Of a DNA stretch of 64,000 bases, positions 58,726-64,000 are shown piece by piece. A program made the translations under genes and the position numbers. Location: assembly GCA_963922205.1 (NCBI GenBank), contig CAWUHX010000169.1, forward strand, positions 186,001-250,000, given 5' to 3'. Source of the stretch: Romanomermis culicivorax. Taxonomy: Eukaryota; Nematoda; Enoplea; Mermithida; Mermithidae. Positions within the stretch are counted from its first letter, which is position 1. Each line of letters opens with the position of its first letter. The notes beneath the pieces were generated by a model. That model was not told where the DNA came from. It worked only from the letters and a program-made list of their open reading frames with translations, and did no database searches.

Positions 58726-59726
58726 AACCAATTTCCATTACGGGACCGTTTCATCGAGTCGGTGTCGACTGTATGGGACCAATGACCACTAGTGAAAATG
58801 GAAACCGATTTATTGTAGTCTTTATAGACTACTTTACTAAATGGGTCGAAGCTTTCGCTACTCCGGACATCACTGCCCAAACCATAGCTCGACTCTTTGT
58901 TACACAAATTGTCTGCAGACATGGGGCACTGCAGATTCTTCAGTCTGATCGTGGTACTGATTTCACGTCCAAACTGATGACTGAAATCACTGCCATTTGT
59001 TCAACTAAGAAAATCCACTCCACCGCTTATCATCCCATGACGAACGGAGAAGTGGAAAGAGCTAATCAAACACTAGATACACGGTTACGTATGTATGTCC
59101 ACCAAGGTCATACTGATTGGGATGAACACCTGCCGTACTCTGTGTTCGCTGTCAACGTTAGCATGAATGAGTCCACAGGGTATTCACCCTTTGAGCTCAT
59201 GTATGGTCGTACACCCATGCTACCTGTTGATGCAGCGCTCTCATTCAACCCTCCGGCCCATATCATAGATGTTTCTACTTATGATATGGAGGTCAAACAG
59301 CATTTGGCAAATGCCTTGACCTTGATCCAGAGCAGAATTGAGAGATCACAGGCGGCTTATGCATGGTCTTACGATCGCATGGCACGAGATGTCTCTTACA
59401 AAGTTGGAGATCTGGTGCTCAAACTGCGCACCACCGGAAAACGTGGTCTAACGCCCAAACTATTGCCCATTTATGATGGACCCTACTTTGTCACGAATGT
59501 GGCATATCCCAATGTCACTATTCGACTTGAGACTGACCAAGAAGATACTGTGCATGTCAATCAGCTTCGACGCTACGTGTCACCTGCTCAACCTACAGAA
59601 GAAGAGGAGATACCTTCCACTTCACAGGTCATCGAGACGGCACCTTTGTTGATCCCATCAACAAATAGAGATTTTACACAAGATCTCATTGACCCACATC
59701 TTGATGCAGAGGTCTCCGACCCGTAA
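58722..59726 (+). CDS. Element 2 integrase catalytic core and C-terminus
   Basis: The frame is offset by one base from the upstream pol frame; CTG at 58722 is its first usable codon and ATG at 58773 the first Met. The first catalytic Asp is in GVDCMGP before that Met. The others are in LQSDRGTDF and GEVERANQ, giving the D,D35E pattern. A GPYF-type C-terminal module follows (YDGPYFVTNV, VHVNQLRRY). After the module, about 45 disordered residues end the protein. As an isolated ORF it lacks the zinc finger, so this integrase is split. Confidence 0.85.
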   Translation: MKPISITGPFHRVGVDCMGPMTTSENGNRFIVVFIDYFTKWVEAFATPDITAQTIARLFVTQIVCRHGALQILQSDRGTDFTSKLMTEITAICSTKKIHSTAYHPMTNGEVERANQTLDTRLRMYVHQGHTDWDEHLPYSVFAVNVSMNESTGYSPFELMYGRTPMLPVDAALSFNPPAHIIDVSTYDMEVKQHLANALTLIQSRIERSQAAYAWSYDRMARDVSYKVGDLVLKLRTTGKRGLTPKLLPIYDGPYFVTNVAYPNVTIRLETDQEDTVHVNQLRRYVSPAQPTEEEEIPSTSQVIETAPLLIPSTNRDFTQDLIDPHLDAEVSDP

Positions 59727-60080
59727 TCAAGTAGCTCTTCTCTTCTTTACTTACGGACAGGATCATCCTTTTTCGAAGGACCGCCGTGCCCCTCACAGGA
59801 TACCCACTCCTGTTCCATGCTGGAATAGCAGTGTAAAGAAGAGAATGAGCAGGGATCAATGCATCTAAACTAGGGTATTGCTTTACATTGCAGGCGCATC
59901 CGTGCTATAGCCTATACCTTGCCTTTAAAATTTTTTTCTTTTAGTCTCGTTTCAGATTTTACAAATCAACTGACAATTGGCAACTTCACCAAAGGGATCA
60001 AATGACGTCAGCAACTTCACGCATCTCCAATCGACACGCATCTCCACGCATCTCCAATCGACTAGTTGGAAATTCTCACT
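59727..60080 (+). other. Element 2 3' region with start of a truncated LTR
   Basis: Non-coding. It contains ATGACGTCAGCAAC (about 60002), the word that heads the hairpin units, and a threefold CGCATCTCCA repeat (60020-60056). The last 22 bases match the 5' LTR. The junction upstream of those bases does not match the LTR, so a rearrangement is likely. Confidence 0.5.
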
Positions 60081-60694
60081 TGTTGTGCAGGTCTTTCCTT
60101 AAGAGGCGTAAGAAAAGATTGGGTCTGAACTGACCTGTTAGAACTGATACCTTGGCTAAGCCTCGGTGATCTGTGCAACAGTCCGGTTATCCCCAGACCT
60201 ACAACAACAAAGATAAACTTTGTTCTAAATACGGGGGCCTTACCAAGGTCCTCCGCAGTCTCCTAGAAGAGACAAGGAATCCCCGCAGGGATAAACTTAC
60301 TTGGGTATAACCCGGAAGGGGTTTCCCAAAACTTACTTGGTGTAAGCCGGCGCCTGGGCCTCTGGCCCTCCGCCTTCGTCGACGCGGATTATCTAAATAA
60401 ATAAACGAATATATATAGCAATAAGTCCGACGAAATATGCAAAAAGAATGTGGGTATACCACAGAGAGTAACTCAATAAGAAAACAAGTTGCTGGGAAAA
60501 TTGTATTTAGGGACGCCAGCAAATATGTCAAAAAATATAATAAAAACGATATTAAGTGAAGAATGATTTTCACTATCTTTTTGGTCTTTTGGTGGCGCTC
60601 CATTCTATGCAAATGTCTGCGCCGCTGGTCGTCCCTGTCGTCGATTTGCATGTCGATTTCCCCACATGAATTGGCATCAACAGGGTGCCCAACA
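60081..60694 (-). repeat. Element 3, 3' LTR
   Basis: The 614-bp segment starts TGTTGTGCAG and ends GTGCCCAACA, giving TGTTG/CAACA ends. On the minus strand it is preceded by the purine-rich GCGCGAGGGA. The partner LTR lies outside the window, so its limits rest on the termini and junctions alone. Confidence 0.7.
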
Positions 60695-60706
60695 TCCCTC
60701 GCGCGT
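60695..60706 (-). promoter_or_regulatory. Element 3 polypurine tract
   Basis: GCGCGAGGGA followed by TGTTGGGC on the minus strand. The GAGGGA-TGT junction is shared with element 1 and element 4. Confidence 0.6.
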
Positions 60707-61440
60707 CGAAACCGACCTACGGGAGGTAGAAAAAAAACTTTTGGCCGGGTTACCCCGGCATTAAAAAGAATTAATCAAAAAGAAAAAATCTACAATTCCG
60801 GCTGACTCCTGATAAACAGTTTGTCTCACCGGATTCCCGTTTCACAGTCTGTCCTAATAGAACTCCTGTGCTGGTCGTTGGACACAACGAATACCAAGGG
60901 CTTCGCCGCAATGGCTGGCAAGTGATGTCCATTTTGACCTCGGCGTTGATGGAATAACCTCCTGCCCTAAGGAGTACGACGTAAACGTCGGTGCCGAATG
61001 TGGCCGGTTTCGGGCTTGGCCGCTCGGTCTGCATGCTGTGTCAATTCGTTGGCCGTGGGTCTAACCGCATGCAAATCGACTTCCCGCGTCTCTATTTTTT
61101 CTAAATTAAACTAAAATACGAGATTATATGACGATACAAAAAGACGACGCGGGAATGTACGGATATCACAAAATTTTAAAATGCGCTAAAAAATTTGAGC
61201 AAAAATGTGGCCAAAAGTTTTAAAATATTTTTTTTTTACGGTTGCGTTTTTGCACCGGTTTTGTCAAAAAAGAGATTTTTGATGGCCAGCAGCACCGAAA
61301 ATAATGTTTTTGGATTTTTTGTTTTTTGATTTTTTTGGATTTTTTGTGATTTTATTAGTGTTTTTGGGTTTTGTGTTTTATGAAATAAGTAAAAATATAT
61401 GTACGAAAAAGAAATTTTTGGGCCAAAATTTTGCGGCTAT
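60707..61440 (-). other. Element 3 non-coding 3' region
   Basis: No supported ORF. T/A-rich runs at 61220-61390. It lies between the ORF stop and the polypurine tract, as in element 1. Confidence 0.5.
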
Positions 61441-63435
61441 TTACTGCTGCTGCCCGCCGCCTCGGTAGCCTCCTCGAGGTCTACCTTGATAGTACCCCCT
61501 CTGGCCTGGTTGGCCTCGGGTCTGACCTCCATCTTGGCCTCTATTTTGGCCTTGTTGGCTTCCGCCGCGTCTACCTAGCGGCATAAAATTCGGATTATGG
61601 AATTGAGCATCCGGGTCTTGACCTTGGTGTTGCCAGGTTCCTCGGCCTCTGTAAGGTCGCTGAGGGCGCCCTCTGAAGCCTCCCCTGGGTTGACCTTGGT
61701 CATACCCCGGTCTAGCCCTATACGGGGCCGGGTTTGAGAACATATCGTCTCTCCCCTGCTGCCTTTGACCACTGCTAGTGGAGCTGCTGCGTTGTGGTTT
61801 TTGTGTCCGATAAGTTGAATTAAGAGATTTTGATGAAATTGATTTTGATCGAGAGAGCGGACTTTTATAAGAAGTGCTAGCAGCTTCACTATATGACCTC
61901 TGGCTGGTCGTAGCCGATGATTGTTGTATCATCGGTGGTTGCTTCTTAGCCGGAGGGAGTCTAGGCACCTTGAACTTACTCGGGCTCTTGGCAGCCGTTC
62001 GCTGAAAGTTATCAGCTTGCGACCTGTCATCGCCTGGTGCCTTCCTCTTAACACATATCTGGTTTAACCTTTGCGAGCCCATAAAAATATACTGATTAAA
62101 GGCTGCAATGTAGACATCGTCTACGCGGTTTCCCTGGGCCTCAACGACTAGTTGTCTGTTCGCAAACGAGCACGCCTGGGCATACCACCTACCAATTGCC
62201 GTTGGCGTGATCGGAGCGAAGTCCAACTGAAGAAAAATCATTAGGGTCACATACCTAATGGCCGTAAAGACGTCTGAGGCATCGTAGTCCTGAAGCCATC
62301 TGGGGATGAGAATTAAAATTATCCATTCCCAGATCTCCTCAGGGATGCGCTCTCCGTCAAACATAAATCCGCCCTGCATTTCGAATTGCTGGCGGTAATT
62401 TTCATGAATCTCGGCCATAGCGTCATTGACCATTCTGTAAATTATCGGCCGTTCTTGCCGATCAAAGGCGAAATAATTGGCGACCTCTGGATTTTCAAAT
62501 GAGATCGGCCCAATTAAGCGCCTTTGTTCCCGTTGCCACTCCCAATAATCAATCAGAGTTTCGGCTAATTGACCAGGAGTGACAAACTGCTGTGGTTCCC
62601 TTTCGGGTCTACTAGCTACCACATTCAGCTTGACCTTCTTGATCAATTTCTCCTCCGATTCAAGATCGGGCTTCACCAATACGCTTCCCGCAGGTTTGCT
62701 ACTTCTTGCGGTATAGCTGGAGGGCACGGATTTACTTTTGCCAGAAGAAGTACTAACCTCTCCGCCGGTTTTCGATACCGTTCGCGTCTGAGTGTACGAT
62801 GTTGTCGCAGTGGACCCTGTTGTCCTATCCGATTTTGTCTGGCCTATGGAGGTCTCCGTTCGCGTCTGACTTTTTGAAGTCTCCGTTCTCGTCTGACTCT
62901 TTGAAGTCTCCGATCTCGACTTTTGGCTCATCGAGTATTGCGGGGTCGTCGTTTCTTCGGCCGTATCGTAGGCGTCGTTTTCGGATCCGGTGGCGGCCGC
63001 TCCTTGTTGCTGCTGTCCTTGAGCTGCAAGTCTGCGTCGCTTGGCCTTACCTATCCTCTTTCTACGCCTTACCTTTTCCTTGGCTAGGTGTCGGATAAAT
63101 TTTTCCGACATACCTTCAGCTAACATCTGCCGAACTTTGTCTGGGGAATAAATTCCAGGAATACCTTCCTCGGCAATTCTTCCCCTCCGCATCAGCTCTG
63201 TCGCTGCAATGGCTGAATCTGAGCTATCGTCGGCTAGTGCCTGCTCCTTCAGCTTTCTTTGGATTGCCCTCTGACGCAGGATATCCTGCTGCGTCAGCCT
63301 TCTCTGTTCCTGAATTTTGGCCTGTAAAGCCTCTTGCTTCGCTTGTCGGTCATGATCCTTAGGATCCTTGGCCTTCACAGGTATCTCCTGGGATGCTTCC
63401 TGCATCTTCTCCAGTCTGACATCGATCCCTGACAT
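61441..63435 (-). CDS. Element 3 post-pol protein with shared helical domain and RGG tail
   Basis: 664 codons from ATG 63435. Residues 20-65 are a K/Q/R-rich coiled coil; 115-140 very basic ([17 protein letters not shown]); 165-250 S/T-rich with three SQTRTETSK-type repeats. Residues 285-465 form a helical domain that aligns with residues 830-1010 of the element 1 ORF2 ([23 protein letters not shown]380). Residues 560-664 are rich in RGG/RGR/GQ, a typical RNA-binding tail. There is no signal peptide or membrane segment, so it is not an envelope. The upstream ORF lies in the same frame, separated by one TAA and 12 bases. Function not known; RNA or nucleoprotein binding is an inference from composition. 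Confidence 0.8.
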   Translation of the reverse strand: MSGIDVRLEKMQEASQEIPVKAKDPKDHDRQAKQEALQAKIQEQRRLTQQDILRQRAIQRKLKEQALADDSSDSAIAATELMRRGRIAEEGIPGIYSPDKVRQMLAEGMSEKFIRHLAKEKVRRRKRIGKAKRRRLAAQGQQQQGAAATGSENDAYDTAEETTTPQYSMSQKSRSETSKSQTRTETSKSQTRTETSIGQTKSDRTTGSTATTSYTQTRTVSKTGGEVSTSSGKSKSVPSSYTARSSKPAGSVLVKPDLESEEKLIKKVKLNVVASRPEREPQQFVTPGQLAETLIDYWEWQREQRRLIGPISFENPEVANYFAFDRQERPIIYRMVNDAMAEIHENYRQQFEMQGGFMFDGERIPEEIWEWIILILIPRWLQDYDASDVFTAIRYVTLMIFLQLDFAPITPTAIGRWYAQACSFANRQLVVEAQGNRVDDVYIAAFNQYIFMGSQRLNQICVKRKAPGDDRSQADNFQRTAAKSPSKFKVPRLPPAKKQPPMIQQSSATTSQRSYSEAASTSYKSPLSRSKSISSKSLNSTYRTQKPQRSSSTSSGQRQQGRDDMFSNPAPYRARPGYDQGQPRGGFRGRPQRPYRGRGTWQHQGQDPDAQFHNPNFMPLGRRGGSQQGQNRGQDGGQTRGQPGQRGYYQGRPRGGYRGGGQQQ

Positions 63436-63447
63436 TTTGGTGACTGC

Positions 63448-64000
63448 TTAGTCAATTTGAGTCTGGATTTTTTCCTCCTCAATGGCCTGTTTCTGAGTTT
63501 TGGCCTCCATCGCATCCTTATTCTCTGATGTCTGGCCCTCAGATTCCAGAATTTCACCCTCTTCTTCTTCTTCAATATCCTCCTCTGAACTGGACTCAGA
63601 GTCTGAATTTCGTATCTTTGGCAATAGCTGTTTTACTTTAGCCGGTAACACAGCTGGTGCCGGAGGTACAGACTGCATGATGGTGACAACCTCTAGCTCA
63701 GGCTCGGCCGGTTGTTGTACTTGAGGTACTTGAGTCGGCTGTGCCACCGCTGGTTGGATTGGCGGCGGCACCACGACAACTACTGCAGCTGCCTGCGTAG
63801 CAGCAGTGTCCAAAGCTGGTGTAGCTTTGACCACTGGCGCTAGCGCCTGCGGCTGCGCTTTAACCTGTCCCGTCCCTCCGGCTTGCGCCGTTTGGGAAGT
63901 TGAGGGACGATTTACCGGTACCTTAGATATTAACTCACCGGCTGGGGTATATGTTAATGTATACCCGGGCATTTCCGAAGCGATTGTTCTCTCCCGGAAG
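63448..64000 (-). CDS. Element 3 upstream part of the post-pol protein (partial, runs off the window)
   Basis: At least 174 codons from ATG 63972, and the frame stays open to the window edge, so the true start may be outside. It is Ala/Pro/Val/Gln-rich (about 20-110) and then acidic ([18 protein letters not shown]), much like the acidic linker of the element 1 ORF2 ahead of the shared domain. It ends at TAA (63448-63450) in the same frame as the downstream ORF, so the stop may be a mutation or separate two products. Confidence 0.65.
   Translation of the reverse strand, partial: FRERTIASEMPGYTLTYTPAGELISKVPVNRPSTSQTAQAGGTGQVKAQPQALAPVVKATPALDTAATQAAAVVVVVPPPIQPAVAQPTQVPQVQQPAEPELEVVTIMQSVPPAPAVLPAKVKQLLPKIRNSDSESSSEEDIEEEEEGEILESEGQTSENKDAMEAKTQKQAIEEEKIQTQID

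Larger units (their letters stand above)
49720..60080 (+). mobile_element. Element 2: LTR retroelement with envelope-like protein upstream of pol (defective)
   Basis: In order: LTR (about 49720-50500), a 3-kb leader with a hairpin chain, an envelope-like coding region, protease, second protease-like domain, RT, RNase H and integrase, then about 350 bp of 3' sequence. The last 22 bases before element 3 (60059-60080, CGACTAGTTGGAAATTCTCA) repeat LTR sequence at about 50098, so element 3 cut into the 3' LTR. No gag was recognised. The coding frame from 53473 to 58725 is one frame broken by TAG (54166) and TGA (55408), and the integrase needs a one-base shift at about 58720. Pol places it in Ty3/gypsy. 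This copy cannot be autonomous. Confidence 0.8.

Overview
The window looks like a gene-poor, transposon-rich stretch of an AT-rich nematode genome. Three things point that way: a degenerate interstitial array of TTAGGC (read as GCCTAA), the nematode telomere repeat, at 7964-8083; introns with GTAAGT donors and TTT(C/A)AG acceptors; and a minus-strand gene of the astacin/EGF/CUB type that is abundant in nematodes. No rRNA, tRNA or CRISPR array was recognised.

Layout. (1) 1-13050: dispersed repeats and DNA transposons: a broken LINE endonuclease fragment; three hAT-type MITEs with 8-bp target duplications; a TA-flanked MITE; and a 3.4-kb hAT element (9245-12665) that itself holds a hAT MITE and a 1.8-kb Mutator-like element. 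(2) 13050-28640: an old minus-strand LTR/leader relic of the same family as the element at 49.7-60 kb. It was hit by a 446-bp TRIM and then by a complete 13.7-kb Ty3/gypsy-type element, 'element 1' (14110-27788). Element 1 has 836-bp LTRs differing at about 8 positions, one intact 2010-aa Gag-Pol, and a second, apparently spliced ORF after pol. (3) 30858-44938: exons of a membrane-anchored astacin-like protein whose zinc ligands are all lost, followed by EGF, CUB and three-finger (Ly6-type) domains. Its introns hold foldback and PIF/Harbinger-type elements. (4) 47.1-48.2 kb: fragment of a further LTR element. (5) 49.7-60.1 kb: 'element 2', in which an envelope-like glycoprotein lies upstream of, and in frame with, protease-RT-RNase H-integrase. 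Its leader carries a chain of covarying hairpins. (6) 60081-64000: the 3' end of 'element 3' (minus), with a 614-bp LTR and a large post-pol protein, cut by the window edge.

Most notable biology. The post-pol ORF of element 1 begins with a recognisable DEDDy 3'-5' exonuclease domain. Its later part shares a domain with the post-pol ORF of element 3, so a lineage of LTR elements appears to carry a conserved non-envelope protein where env normally sits. Element 2 shows the opposite oddity: an envelope-like protein in the place of gag, fused to an active-looking protease, followed by a second protease-like domain that has lost its DTG triad. This copy of element 2 is defective (two in-frame stops, one frameshift, a deletion in the RT fingers), while element 1 looks intact and young.
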